The notes: a model not told the origin generated them from the sequence alone. 64,000 bases of DNA from Coix lacryma-jobi var. lacryma-jobi (GCA_009763385.1 CM019825.1:21133499-21197498); one strand, 5' to 3'; numbered from the stretch's first letter, positions 43,221 through 56,100 are shown. Numbers and translations are program-made.

Positions 43221-43620
43221 GTCATTCCAATAATCTTGGAGAGTCAAAGTTTTCTACCAAACTTAAAAAAAACTTTGACTCTCCAAGATTTTTGAAATGA
43301 CTTATAATTTGGAATGAATGAAGAGAGTACTTGTCACTTCAACGATGGTAACTCGGTTGTGAAACATTATTAGCAGATTCTGTCAAACTCAAGTTTGTGT
43401 TATAGACTTTTGTATTGTCAGAATCTGCTAATAATGTTTATACTCTAGGTCTGAGGTGACAGACGATGGTAACTCTACGTCTCAATGCTGTATATAATAC
43501 ATGCATACAAAGTCTACATGCATACAATGCTGTATATAATACATGCATACAAACTCTACGATTCACCTCAGACCTAGAGTTTGTGTGCCATAACGAAGAA
43601 CCTTAGGACTCTTATTTTCT
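43220..43620. repeat. Cluster of three strong inverted repeats and a tandem duplication
   Basis: IR1: ATCTTGGAGAGTCAAAGTTT at 43233 against its inverse ending at about 43289, 21-bp arms. IR2: AACATTATTAGCAGATTCTG (43363-43382) against 43419-43438. IR3: CTCTAGGTCTGAGGTGA (43443-43459) against 43563-43579. A unit ATGCTGTATATAATACATGC is duplicated within IR3. IR1 probably represents a small Stowaway-type MITE. The others are unassigned. Confidence 0.75.
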
Positions 43621-43629
43621 TTTGCCTGA

Positions 43630-44930
43630 CAGATCGAAGGCAAATACTTCAATCAATAAACTCAAGTGTACTCACAGCTCTGTCTTTATTTTGGAAGCTA
43701 CAAATTTCTAGCTCCAAAGCCATAGCTCTAAAAAAATAGACTTGTCACATATAAAAATATATACCAGATAGATAGAAATAACTCAAGTATATAAACGTCG
43801 TCACGTATTAGATAGAAGAGAGAAAAAAATAGACGTTTATAATTCCTAGAATCATAAAACTTTTTCTTGGCAAATAATAGTACACTTATACATGTACGCA
43901 CACTCACTTCTGTCTAAAAAAATGTATGCACGAGCACACAAACCCTATTCTATGAGCATATACAAAAGAATGAGATTGGGTGTCTAAAAGAACAACACTG
44001 TTGAATCATGCAAAAAAATCCACGTCAAGGGATTTAAATCCAGATATATGGATTTTACCACAAGAAACCTAACCAACTAAGCTATGTTTAGTTTGCAAGC
44101 CAGCTTGGTTGGTGCACTATTAAATATAATGCTACATGGCGTCAATAAACTTAGCAAAGCGACGTTGAAATGTCCATTTTTATTAATTTGCCTGATAAGG
44201 TTGATCGACAACTATATTAAATAAATAGAATTTGAATCCACTTTTTTAAAAAGTAAAAAAGTATAATCCCGTGCGGTCACCACCATACTGCTTTGAAAAG
44301 GGAGAAGTGACAGAATATAAATGAACGAATTTGTAGGAACCGACAAAATTGCAAGCGAGGTTCGGTCATTTTCCAACATGCAAACACAGGAGCGTTAATT
44401 AAAATAAAACTAGACTAGTAGATACGACGCGAGGATTGGCAGGCAACAGTTCGTCTCACAATGATAGCTATCATAACTTGGTAAGCACAAGGATGGCCCG
44501 GGAAAAAAAATCTGGACGATGATCATCACAGTCACAGGAGGAGGACTGGGAACACAAAAAGACGAGAGATGAAAGGAGCTAGAGATGATGAGGAAAGAAA
44601 AGGATGGGATAACAAGCAAACAGGCAACAAGGGGAAGCGAACAAAACAATGGTGTGCTGGTGCCTGGTGGCCACAGCCACAGTGATGTACTACTGATGAC
44701 TGATGTGATGAGTAATTTATGGTCAATGTGGGAAGGCGATAGAAATGAATAATGACGCCACACCCATTCGAATTCCAGCACAGCAAAACCCACACCACCA
44801 TGATGTTTTCTACTCACCTGTCGCTATTAATTACCCAGACCTTGCCTGTCACTGCGTGTTAGGAGTAGTTAACTAAACCAAACTGCTCCGGACTAGTATA
44901 TCATTATCACCACCCTGCATTATTATATTT
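43630..44930. other. Intergenic upstream of the MCTP gene
   Basis: No gene was recognised. Frames such as 44410-44817 on the minus strand have no family features. Confidence 0.35.
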
Positions 44931-44949
44931 TCATGATAAAAACTCGCAG

Positions 44950-47292
44950 TGTTAATCTCTCTCTCTCTCCTCCTATTGAGTTCACACTGACACGCGCTCC
45001 CGCTCGTTCTCCCCTCTTTCCGGCTAATTATAAACGTCGTCCAACACGGCACCACCACCCAGCAGCGACCGCACCCAACAAGAAGAACCACCACCACACC
45101 AGATATGCATATGCATGTGCCTCCTCTCCCTCCCTTTCTTTCTTTCTTTCTTTCTTCCTTCTAGTGCGATAGGTTGTTGCACGTTTTGCAGCAACCCCTT
45201 GTTCCGCTCTCCGTCAGTTTCCTGACCAGCAGCCTTGGATTGGATTGGAGCTCTAGCTCACCAGCTGTTCGGTGGCCACTTGTCTTCTCTCCTATCAGCA
45301 CAGCCAGAGCCAGAGCCAAAACCAGATAGACAGTCCTCGTCTCCATCTTCATCTCCGTCTCCGCCTTGGTTGAAATCGTCTCTGCCTTGGACGAAATCGT
45401 CAGCAGGGAGAAGAAACCACCGGGAGCATCAGAAGCGACTTCCTCTCTTCTCTCAAGGTTAGCGCGCGCCCGATCGACCTCTTGCCTGTATTTTATTTTA
45501 CTTCTGAATTTCGAAAGCTTTCTTGCCTTGCTTGTGTTTCTTGGTAAATCAGGTCTGCCGTCGTCTCGCTCCCCTTTAATTTCTTGCTCACTCAAAATTC
45601 TCCTTTCATGTTCGATTGTTGATGATGAGCTTGGTGACATAATCGGTGGATCCTGTACTTTTGATTGATCCTCCTTCCTTTTCTGTGATGTGATGAAATG
45701 ATTGAATGGCAAAAGGGATGCAACAAGATCCCCTAGGTTCAGGAATATACCACCAAAAAGAGTAATTTTGGGAGTCACTTTATGCGCTGCGCTGCGAACT
45801 AGGCATCTTATTCTTATTACATGCTATGCTTTTCTTCTGTATATACTCCTCCATGGTTTATTATTTCTCAAATCCATAGCATGTGCTCTCTGAAAAACCA
45901 CAACTGAAAGAAAGTCTCAATCAAAATGTGGAGGCCAAGTCAGTTTTTTCTCCCCAAATCCGCTCCCTGACTGGCTGATCCGCCTGCGGTTTAGCAATTA
46001 ATCATTTACGTATTTATTAATGATGGAGTAGCCAGATTTCTGTAGATAGAAAGGGCTCCAAAGACAGATATCACATTTCTGGACTGATTCTTATTCTGGA
46101 ATATCCAGCGATGTTTGGTATGGATGGATGGATGGGCTCAAACAACATCATGGAGGACATCTTCACTTGCCTCAATGGTGACACCCCCCCATCCCGTCCT
46201 CCCATCACCTGCCTACCTTTCTTCACCAAAGGGGGTCCAAGAATGGTCCCTCCTAATCTCTCGATTGAACTCAACAATCTCAGCTGCCACTTTCTGGACG
46301 TTACACTTGTGCCGCTTCATTTATGGCTCCAGATCTCCTTTCCTTGATAACCTTGTGCATCCTGCGCAAACAAGTGGTATCAGAAATAAATAAACATCAC
46401 ATTCATACTAAACTTGTGCTCTTTGTTATGAAATTGGATTGAAGTTTCGGGTAATAAGATAAGAGGCCATATTTCGCCAATAATTACAATCCATTGTGGC
46501 CATAGTGCCAGTCACAATCACAAAAGGGGGGCTGGACGGCTGGTGGCACCTCTCTTTCCCTGCATCAGCATCTGGCCACCAAAATGTGGCTGATAATTAG
46601 AGCTTATATCAGCACACAATGTTGACACTTTGCATTAATCTGGGTTGGATTCTAAATGTGTTTATACACCTAAGTTTTGGTTGCTGACTCTGTGTGCACC
46701 AGTAAATATATTGAATTGTATTGAAAAAAGGCACACTTTTATCACCAAATGGTTGCTCAACAATGGTCTGTTTATAAGATATACTAGTTCAATATGCATG
46801 AGTTAGAACAAACTTATCCTTCGAGGAAAGAAAAAAGGTTGTGATAGCCTTTCAGAGGCTTCAAGTATAAGCTCCCATCATAACATGGCTTCCAAGGTGT
46901 ACAAACGTTAATCTGAATCAGAAGTTGAGGACCAAATTTCCTATCTACTACTGCTATATGTGTATACAATGACTTGCAAAAGAATAAAAGACAACTTTTC
47001 CTTTTATTTGCTTTATTTATGTTGTTGTCAACACCTCTCCTGTCTAGCTTTTCAGTACCCCACATGCCCCAAACCACCTTTGATTCCTCAACCAAAGGAA
47101 AGCTTTGTGGGCGTCACTGAGAAAATTTTTGGAACCAACCAACCACCTATTGATTGAATATTTGTCAAACTGGTTGCTAAAATACTAACTGTTGCTCTAG
47201 TTTCTGTACCGAAGATTTCTAACACTTGTTTTCTTCTTATTTCAGAATAATAAGGTGCATCTCTTCCGTGCAACAAGATCTGGTGGCAGGCC
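44950..47292 (+). promoter_or_regulatory. 5' UTR exon and long leader intron of the MCTP gene
   Basis: A CT-rich block (44956-44980) and a (TTTC)n run (45133-45160) precede a probable leader exon ending at TCTCAAG/GTTAGC (about 45460). A pyrimidine-rich acceptor (TTCTTATTTCAG) ends at about 47246, leaving some 46 bases of leader before the ATG. A 5' UTR intron of about 1.8 kb is common for plant MCTP genes with intronless coding regions. Transcript data were not available. Confidence 0.5.
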
Positions 47293-50200
47293 ATGATGAG
47301 CAATCTTAAACTTGGTGTTGAGGTTACCAGTGCTCATGATCTCCTCCCAAAAGAGCAGGGCACAGCCAATCCTTTTGTTGAGGTTGAGTTTGATGACCAG
47401 AAGTTCCGCACAGCCATCAAAGACAGGGACCTCAACCCTGTCTGGAACGAGCAGTTCTACTTCAACATATCTGATCCATCCCGCCTCACAGAGCTACACC
47501 TTGAGGCCTATGTGTACCATGCAGACCGTGCCAATAATTCCAAGGCCTGCCTAGGCAAGGTTCGCATATCGGGTACATCCTTTGTCAGCCAACCCGATGC
47601 TATGGCCCTGCAGTACCCCCTGGAGAAGCGCACAATCTTATCACGTGCACGTGGTGAGCTTGCGCTAAGAGTCTTCCTCACAGATGATCCATCAGTAAGG
47701 GTGTCTGCTCCAGGTCACCAGGAGTTTGATATGTTAAGCACGCCTACCACTGCACAGGAGCAGGCAGCAGCCAACTCCATTCCAAATCCTTTCCAAGAGA
47801 CCAGAGCAAATCCAGTGAGACAATTCCAGCACTTACCAAGAGAAGAGCAGCGTCCTGCACAGCCATACAGTGCTGAAGGTTCATATGTAGACCAGCAACA
47901 GAGAAGCTTTTCTGCAGTTGGGAATAAAGCTGGAGCCCCTCAGCCTCAGGTTCAGGTATCAAGGATGTATGCTCCAGGTCCACAGCAACCTATAGATTTC
48001 CAGCTAAAGGAAACAAGCCCAACGCTTGGTGGTGGCCGTGTTATTGGTGGCCGGGTGTACCCTGGTGAGAAGGCTGGTGCATATGACCTTGTTGAGAGGA
48101 TGCAGTACCTCTTTGTGCGTGTGGTCAAGGCCCGCGACCTGCCCAACATGGACATCACTGGAAGTCTTGATCCTTTTGTGGAGGTTCACCTTGGAAACTA
48201 CAAAATGAAAACAAAGTACTTTGAGAAGAATCAGAGGCCCGAGTGGGATGAGGTGTTCGCATTCCCTAAGGAAGTCATGCAATCAACGATGCTTGAAGTT
48301 GTTGTGAAGGACAAGGATGTCATTCGGGATGACTATGTCGGTCGAGTGAGCATCGATCTGAGTGAGGTCCCTCTAAGGGTCCCTCCAGACAGTCCGTTGG
48401 CACCAGAGTGGTATCGTCTAATGGGCAAGGATGGTATGAGGGACAGAGGGGAGTTGATGCTTGCAGTTTGGTATGGTACTCAAGCAGATGAATGCTTCCC
48501 AAGCGCCATTCATGCAGGATCAACACCAGTTGAATCCCATCTTCACAATTATATCCGCGGGAAGGTCTACCCTGCACCAAGAATGTGGTATGTGAGAGTC
48601 AATGTAATTGAGGCACATGATATATACCCAATGGAGAACCGCATACCTGATGTATTGGTAAAAGTGAGGCTAGGCCATCAATTGTTCAAGACAAGGCAAG
48701 TTCGCTCACCAACCAGAAACTTCTTGTGGAATGAGGAGCTGATGTTTGTCGCAGCAGAGCCTTTTGAGGACAACTTGCTCATATCAGTAGAAGACCGTGT
48801 AGCACAAAACAAAGACGAGGTGATTGGTGAAGCTAACATACCACTAGCAAGGCTTCCAAGGCGGGCTGATCACAAACCGATACGGCCAGCATGGTTTGAT
48901 CTAAGAAGGCCGGGAATCATTGATGTGAACCAGCTAAAGGAAGACAAATTCTATGCAAAGATAAACCTTCGTGTTTGCCTCGAAGGTGGTTATCATGTGC
49001 TTGATGAGTCCACACAATATTGCAGTGATCTCCGTCCAACAATGAAGCAGTTGTGGAAGCCACCAATTGGCATGCTTGAAGTTGGCATTTTAAGTGCAAA
49101 TGGTCTCAATCCAACAAAAACCAGAAACGACCGTGGGTCGTGTGATGCGTATTGTGTTGCCAAGTATGGGTCAAAATGGGTCCGGACACGCACAATAGTT
49201 GACAACTTGAGCCCTCGATTCAACGAGCAGTACACATGGGAAGTTTTTGATCATGGAACTGTACTCACAATTGGTCTATTTGACAACTGTCACATAAGTG
49301 GAGACAACAACCACGGTTCCTCAGGCCACATGGATAGACCGATCGGGAAAGTGAGAATTCGGCTTTCAACACTTGAGACATCGCGTGTGTACACACACTC
49401 GTATCCATTGCTCGTCCTCAGCCCATCAGGAGTTAAAAAGATGGGTGAACTCCATCTTGCCATCCGTTTCACAACTACATCCCTTATCAATGTGCTCTTT
49501 ACATACTCTAGGCCCCTCTTGCCCAAGATGCATTATGCACAGCCTCTGTCAATAGTTCAGCAAGAAATGCTCCGCCACCAGGCTGTGCAGCTTGTTGCAC
49601 AGCGCCTGGGGCGCATGGAGCCACCAGTTCGCAGGGAAGTTGTTGAGTTTATGTCGGATGCTCGCTCTCATCTGTGGAGCATGCGACGGAGCAAAGCTAA
49701 CTTCTTCCGTCTTATGCAAGTCTTCTCAGGGGTCATTGCTGCAGGGAAGTGGTTTGGTGATGTTTGTCAGTGGAAAAACCCGGTCACCACAGTGTTGGTT
49801 CATGTGCTCTTTATCATGCTTGTGTTCTATCCAGACCTTATCCTGCCAACAATCTTTCTCTACATGTTCTTGATAGGGCTGTGGAATTACCGGTTCCGGC
49901 CACGCTTCCCACCACACATGAACACAAGAATATCTTACGCTGATGTTGCAAATCCAGATGAGCTTGATGAGGAATTTGACACATTCCCAACCTCAAGGAG
50001 CCCAGATCTCATCAGGATGAGGTATGATAGGTTACGACATGTTGCTGGGAGGATACAGACAGTTGTTGGGGACATTGCCACTCAGGGAGAGAGATTACAG
50101 TCACTGCTGAGCTGGAGGGACCCAAGGGCAACAGCTATGTTCCTAATATTTTGCCTGATTACTGCGATTATACTATATGTGACACCATTCCAAGTGATTG

Positions 50201-50313
50201 CACTCTGCCATGGGTTCTTCTGGATGAGGCATCCTCGGTTTCGCCACAAGGTGCCATCAGCACCAGCAAACTTCTTCAGGAGGCTACCTGCAAAGACAGA
50301 TTCTTTGCTGTAA
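47293..50313 (+). CDS. MCTP: Multiple C2 domain and transmembrane region protein (MCTP6-like)
   Basis: One exon encodes 1006 residues. Four C2 domains lie at about 5-130, 268-395, 430-560 and 592-725. A Gln/Pro-rich linker (about 140-250) separates the first two. The C-terminal PRT_C region has hydrophobic segments at about 831-861 and 946-975. The start (NLKLGVEVTSAHDLLPKEQG) resembles Arabidopsis MCTP6. C2B keeps the acidic loop residues (SLDPFVEV, KDKDVIRDDYVG) expected for calcium and lipid binding, whereas C2A (KEQGTANPFV) and C2C lack several. MCTPs tether ER to plasma membrane at plasmodesmata, and members such as FTIP1 and QUIRKY move FT protein or control cell-cell signals. Two ATGs are adjacent; either may start translation. 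Confidence 0.95.
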   Translation: MMSNLKLGVEVTSAHDLLPKEQGTANPFVEVEFDDQKFRTAIKDRDLNPVWNEQFYFNISDPSRLTELHLEAYVYHADRANNSKACLGKVRISGTSFVSQPDAMALQYPLEKRTILSRARGELALRVFLTDDPSVRVSAPGHQEFDMLSTPTTAQEQAAANSIPNPFQETRANPVRQFQHLPREEQRPAQPYSAEGSYVDQQQRSFSAVGNKAGAPQPQVQVSRMYAPGPQQPIDFQLKETSPTLGGGRVIGGRVYPGEKAGAYDLVERMQYLFVRVVKARDLPNMDITGSLDPFVEVHLGNYKMKTKYFEKNQRPEWDEVFAFPKEVMQSTMLEVVVKDKDVIRDDYVGRVSIDLSEVPLRVPPDSPLAPEWYRLMGKDGMRDRGELMLAVWYGTQADECFPSAIHAGSTPVESHLHNYIRGKVYPAPRMWYVRVNVIEAHDIYPMENRIPDVLVKVRLGHQLFKTRQVRSPTRNFLWNEELMFVAAEPFEDNLLISVEDRVAQNKDEVIGEANIPLARLPRRADHKPIRPAWFDLRRPGIIDVNQLKEDKFYAKINLRVCLEGGYHVLDESTQYCSDLRPTMKQLWKPPIGMLEVGILSANGLNPTKTRNDRGSCDAYCVAKYGSKWVRTRTIVDNLSPRFNEQYTWEVFDHGTVLTIGLFDNCHISGDNNHGSSGHMDRPIGKVRIRLSTLETSRVYTHSYPLLVLSPSGVKKMGELHLAIRFTTTSLINVLFTYSRPLLPKMHYAQPLSIVQQEMLRHQAVQLVAQRLGRMEPPVRREVVEFMSDARSHLWSMRRSKANFFRLMQVFSGVIAAGKWFGDVCQWKNPVTTVLVHVLFIMLVFYPDLILPTIFLYMFLIGLWNYRFRPRFPPHMNTRISYADVANPDELDEEFDTFPTSRSPDLIRMRYDRLRHVAGRIQTVVGDIATQGERLQSLLSWRDPRATAMFLIFCLITAIILYVTPFQVIALCHGFFWMRHPRFRHKVPSAPANFFRRLPAKTDSLL

Positions 50314-50399
50314 AGTTCCTTGGAAGACAGCTGTCAACAATGTCTAATATACCTCTTTGTACCTGTTTTTGTTACACGTATATTGTTGTATAATAGCCT

Positions 50400-52480
50400 T
50401 AAGTGAGATCATATATAATTGTGCTTCATGTGAGCGAACAAAATAAGTTAATGTCATTAGATGATTTTCCTGCTTTAGAAGTTATAAGAAGACATTCAAA
50501 CTTCTGTATGGCATGAAATGTATGTAAGATGCCTCCTCCAACAACAATTTCTCCAATTAGTCAAGTTTGTCATGGTGAAAGACTACTGAGTTTGGTAGGT
50601 ACTAGAGATACACTTCAGTTATGGAGCTGAGACTTCGAATATCATCTTTGGATGGGAATATGTAAATTAAATTAAATAAACACCCACTCTAGAGTATCTT
50701 TTCCATGTCTAAGCATCAAAGCCTTGCTGTATTATAAAGATGAGAATCAGAACCTTACTGTATCTGAGAACAGGTAACAGCACCAGCAGGACTGGAAAGT
50801 CATTCTTTGCTTCCTTTGAAGAAGCCACCTTACCATTCTGGGACCGGAAGAACATAAAAAGGCTAGTAGGCAAAACATAAAGCAACAATATTTAATACTG
50901 AAGATTTGAAGAACAAATCCAGAAAGCAATTCTAACATACTTAGATCTCCTAGTTATTTCTCAAGTATCACCTCGGGACAAATTTTAAAGGCAGCCCTCC
51001 AAAGAGTGATGAAGGAACCGATTACCTTATTATCAATATAGTCATCTGATTGCTTTTCTGTTAGAAGCACTAATACAGCATCTGATTTTCAACTTATCAC
51101 TTTTGCTGTATGAAAACAAACTGACACTGGTTCTCAACATTCACCAAAAACGAATATTCAGTTTGTTTAGTAGAAAAGAGGACAAATAGGAACTACATCA
51201 GCTCCTGCACTAGGAAGTGCATTTGTTCCAGTGTTATCTGTGGGTACTAGATAAACTACATGTAGTGCTCCAGCTACTAGAAGAGAAATGTGTTTTGATG
51301 TATTCTTATTGATTTTACTGAGTACACATTCTTATATGTTTTGTGATGCTACATATTCCAGAAAATATATAAAAATTCGAGAGATGACTGGTATTAAGGC
51401 TAAACAGATACCGCCCAGAGTTCATCAGCCTTTTTGAATTCAGATTTTCTAAGTTCTAACCCTGACACCATCAAGGACGAGAAAGTGGTGTGCAGAGTCC
51501 TAATGTAGGACCAAAGTAGCAAAGGTATTTGGACATTTGGGATCACAATATTCGAGGTGCCTAAGAAAAGGCAGTTAGAAAGTAACCATTTTCATGCTAA
51601 GCTCACACAGCATGTCTCTTTAAGCTAATAATTCACTTAAAAATATGGAGTAAATAAAATTGTTGGCAAAATAGAAAAGAATAAGTCTGAATCTAAATAC
51701 GATACATAATTTACACAAGTGGGTTCAGTGTCACAAATTCAAGAGAGAAAACAAAGATAAGAAATGGTAGAGCAAAGATATATAACAGCAAAACCTCTGT
51801 TTCCATTTTCCTCCAATTACAGATATAGTCCATGGGCTGAATGAACCATTTTACATACAAAATTCATGCACGCATCAGAAGAAGATAGAGATGTTTTCAA
51901 TAAATGCATATTATTGTTTACAAATACAGATAAGATGGAAACATAAATCAAATCAAGAATTAGTAGCGTTTTATCATGCCATGAAAAGGGGAAGTCCTCC
52001 AGTCCTCTGTTGCTATAAGCCACTTCATATTTCCAGCAGTTGGTTGCCTTGGAACTAAAACATGGCATATATTAGGTGTATCAATTTCCTTAGAACCTGA
52101 AGCATTATAGTGGCAAGAATCAGTACATGTGCACCACAGCGGGAAAATAACCAGTAGTCTATAACTCTGTATTCATGTCAAAAGTACACATGACGAACTA
52201 GTAGTCTGTATAGATGTCAAAAGTAAATATTCGACAAGCATTCAGCGAAGAAGGTGGATAATAAGCCGAGGTATTATCTTAGAGTGAAGTATTGAGTACT
52301 TTCCTACATTTCAAATTAGTTGGTGATGGTAGATATATAAAAACATAACATAAATGGGCCTACCGACAGATGCACATGCACCTGTACAGTAAGGCGTCCA
52401 TTCACCAAAAACCACTCAAAGTAACCCAAAAGGCACATCACAGATTTCCAGTGGTAGTTACCTTGTATGAGGTATTGATA
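50400..52480. other. Intergenic between MCTP and the BORCS6-like gene
   Basis: AT-rich sequence with no supported exon or recognised repeat. Part may be 3' UTR of either convergent gene. Confidence 0.35.
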
Positions 52481-52491
52481 GTATCCATTGA

Positions 52492-54015
52492 CTAGGGAAA
52501 GCGAAGCAATTGACTGATAGCCAAATCTAATGAATCAACATTCTTCCGTAGAATCTTCCTTTCAAAATATTAAGATTTAACAAGTAACTTCGAAATGAAC
52601 AGCGTTAAGCTAGATATGGAAAGTACACAAATTGGGAGAATCATGATGGCCAGTTGGCCACTCACCAATTCCACAGCATATAGTAGAACTAAATTTTATC
52701 AGCAACTAACAAAAGGATACAGTTGCATAGCTAAGCCTTCCAAGCCTCTCATTTCCTCATTCAACCTGCAAAAGTATATTGAATCAATTTCTTCCCTACC
52801 ATTGACTTTTCCCAGTCCCTTATTTGTCATAGTCAGTCACAGGTAGGCTCCATATGTCAGTGATGGATAATAAGGGATTGCAAAATTTTGCAGCCAAAAA
52901 TACGAACTTGCCCCTATATTATCAGAGAATGCTAGCAAGAATCAAGAAACGAAATGGGCTAACTGTTGCAAATATATAAAAAGAACATTATTCTAACAAT
53001 ATTGAACATCATTCAACATCTTCTTTTACTTTAAGAATCATGGAAATCATGTAATTATCAAGGTTTTTAGCCAATATTGAAAACTGCAGTTTGCTGTTAA
53101 TTCCAGAATTATTACTATTGAGCGCTAGAATATAAGCTGTCTACATACTGTACTAGCACACTAAAGCATGCCAAGATGAAAGATGAAGAACATTTTGGTC
53201 AAGCTGATCACCTCAAGCACGAATTGATGTATTTATTTCCTTTCGAAGATGCTTCAAGTGCTGCAAAACATAAAATAGTAGAGGAAATAATCATAAAATG
53301 AGCACCAACAAAGCAATCGATGTTTAGACATTTCAGTGCAATGAAATCATATGTGATACAACCCCAAACACAGCAAGCTACATCTTACAGAAATCCACAC
53401 AGAAACCTACGGGAACCATGCAACCAATGCTGCTACGGTAAAATACATTGCTCACACTTACTTTCTAATATCAGAGATTTAGTTTTCCTTTTCCCCCACT
53501 CTAACATAAAAATACGAAGAATCGAGAGAAGAGCCTAGTAGACGTCAACAGTCTCGCGGCCTCACCGGATTCCTGTAAGCGGCCGACGACATCCCCTAAG
53601 CACTCCATGTTCTCCGCGGACGTCGAGGTGACCTTCGTTTCCGCGCGTTGAAAAAGTAAGATTCATCGTAATCTATCAGTGAGCGGGTAGCAGTACTAGC
53701 AGCAGAGCTAGAAAGGCTCGCCCCGTTTTTGGAACGAACAGAGAGAGTACATACGTTTGAGAGGGCGACGCGGAGGGAGGAGAAGAGGGAGGCGTAGCTC
53801 TCGGCGATGGCAGCCGCGTCCCGCTCCACCGCCTCCATCGCCGCCGCGACCTCCCGCGCCCCGGGAGGCGCCAGCGCCTGCGTTTCCGGAGCGACAACGG
53901 CCGTGGCGGACGAAGAGGAGGAGGGCGAAGGCTCCACAGTAGAGAGACGCACCGAGTGTGGGGGCAGCGACGGCGGCGGATCACGGGCCTCTCCGGCGGC
54001 CGCGGCGGGTTCCAT
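52492..54015 (-). CDS. Small coiled-coil protein, BORC subunit 6-like
   Basis: Five exons, 54015-53755, 53632-53566, 53260-53212, 52765-52711 and 52554-52492, join in phase and encode about 164 residues. A Pro/Ser/Ala-rich N-terminus (1-50) precedes a helical stretch (VERDAAAIAESYASLFSSL). The conserved core follows: NVTSTSAENMECLGDVVGRL, SSKGNKYINSCLRLNEEM and ILRKNVDSLDLAISQLL. The core is well conserved in plants and its pattern recalls the helical C-terminal domain of BORCS6 (lyspersin), part of the BORC complex that positions lysosomes in animals. That link is from memory of the pattern and is not certain. No signal peptide or membrane segment is seen. All four introns have GT-AG ends; the acceptor of the last one (GGAAG) is weakly pyrimidine-rich. 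Confidence 0.75.
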
Positions 54016-54124
54016 CTCGTTGTTCCTGTCCGGTTGGGATTACTGTGCCGGGAACGGAAAGGAGCCTATGTAATGTGACGTGCTGTCAGGTGCCGGACGG
54101 CCTGTGGAATTTGGTTTCATTTCT

Positions 54125-54360
54125 ATGGCTGCTAAGTGTTTGGAAAAAAACGCTATAGCACTTTCATTGTTATTTGACAAATTTTATTTAAATATAGACT
54201 AACTAAACTTAAAATATTTGTCTCGATATGTACATACTAAAAGTATAATTAGTTATTTTTTAACTACATTTAATGTTTCATACGTGCATCTAAAAATTGA
54301 TGTGACGGAAAATCTAGAAAACTTTTAAGAAACTTAGGAAAACTAAACATGGCCTATGAT
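54125..54360. repeat. hAT-like MITE copy, just upstream of the BORCS6-like gene
   Basis: It shares blocks with other copies in inverse order (GCTATAGCACTTTCATTGTTATTTG, TATAGACTAACTAAACTTAAAA, GGAAAACTAAACATGGCCT region). It lies about 110 bases upstream of the start codon. Confidence 0.65.
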
Positions 54361-54364
54361 AAAT

Positions 54365-56100
54365 GACATGACCTGGTTTATCTACACATAAATTCACTTC
54401 GCCTTGTTTTCGTAGTTTTTATATATCACATCAAATATTCTGATATTAATTTAGTCTATTAAAAATAAATTAAGAAAAAAACAAAATATATATTCTATCT
54501 AAAAACCACGAGAAAAATTTATTAAGACTAATTAATCTATTATTAACATATGTTTACTTAGCACAACATTATTAAATTATAAACTAATAGGCTTAAAACA
54601 ATCATCTGGTAAAGTTATCGCAATATGTGTAATTAGCTATTTTTTAGTTTACCTTTCATATTTTATATATGTGCAATTGAGATTGATTTATGTATAGGAG
54701 TAGGATCTTATTTAGTTGTACATAAACCACGCTGGTTTAAACCATGTTGGTTTAGAAAGTGAATTAGAGTAGAACGTAAACTAAATTTCACCTCAATTAT
54801 TCCTAAACCACGTGGATTGGGATGAATTTATATGTAACCAAGCAAGCCCTTACACACGATGGGCTAGATGGTTATTGAGTGTCTTGCCAACTCTGATTTA
54901 AAAACATCTAGGCTCCTGGTAGGTTTCATGATTAATAACGATATAAAATTATTATGACTAATAACATGTATTTTACATAGACAATTTCAGTTAGGTCACG
55001 ATAACTTACGGTATTCATGCCCCTATCGATGCAATCGTTTCGGTTTTTAAATAATGGATGACAAGGTTACGACGAACAAGTTCTAAGTGTCGTTTGACAT
55101 TGTAGAGACACTTAAAGTAGTTTAGGACTTTATTTTTTTTCTCTGGTCGTACTATGAAGAGAGTATGAACTAGTAGCTTGAACTACATAAGTCTAATGTA
55201 TTAAGTGTGGTGTACACTTGTCAAATTTACCACTACTCAGGAATAGCTCAGAGATCATTTGGAAGAAATTTATTCATAAAGTTTATTGAATTGAAAGTGA
55301 ATATACCTTCAAAAGGATGATCAGACGCTGAAGAAGAAGTGATCGGACGCTGAGGCATCGAGTCCGATCGGTGTTAGCTCAATGCATCTAGGGTCTGTAA
55401 TGATCGGACATTGGCATTGGGGTAAGATCAGACACGACGTTGGTGCTGTGTTGGTAAATCTAAATAAATCTATAACTAAGTTATATTTGATCCAATGAGT
55501 ATAAAATTTTACTATAGTTTAATCATACAATAACTAGGCCACCATAAAAATTTCATCACAAATGGACCATAGAAACTGCAGTCATGAATTATTCCAATTA
55601 ATATTAGAAAAGAACAAATCTAAATCTACAACAAAAACTTTGTACTAAAGCATATCATATTATATATTTATTGTGTAGATCTACTCATATGGAGTCCAAC
55701 AAAATTAGATTTTCTATGATTTTTCAAAGATTCAATCGAAATAAAAAAAACAAAACCGTTGTCACTGTAGCAAAACCACCATCCAAACTGCTTGATGGGG
55801 TAATTTGACCGATTTTATAAAGTTTGGAGGTAAAACAAACGGTTTAATAGTTTGGAGGTGAAGTAGACCACCCTTAATAAGTTGGAGAAGTTAGAGGGTT
55901 AAGTAGACTTTATTATTATTATTATTATTACAACCTCTGAGCGAAAGGCTCGCAAGTAAAGTATGTTCAATACAAGGTAACAATAGTTGGATAATAAGGA
56001 AATCAAACACAAATTATATGGCTTCAGCAAGTAGTACATTTAGAAAAACACATCTTTAGGGTGGGTTTTATGCTTGTTGCAAATTTATTTGAGCCACTCC
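54365..56100. other. Intergenic, decayed repeats
   Basis: A patch at 55315-55440 repeats the GATCGGACGCTGA / GTCCGATCGG motif of the LTR at 9793-11879, so it is likely a relic of that LTR family. The remainder is AT-rich and empty, including an (ATT)n run near 55912-55930. Confidence 0.45.

Noticed and set aside
43220..43620. Inverted repeats as microRNA precursors
   Set aside because: Arms are near perfect with short loops, the first resembles a Stowaway end, and no known mature miRNA was recognised. Kept only as a finding.
44410..44817. Minus-strand 135-codon frame
   Set aside because: Low-complexity hydrophobic and serine-rich content, no splice partner, no family similarity.
45161..45778. 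Minus-strand 205-codon frame
   Set aside because: It overlaps the likely leader exon and intron of MCTP, lacks recognised domains, and is probably chance.
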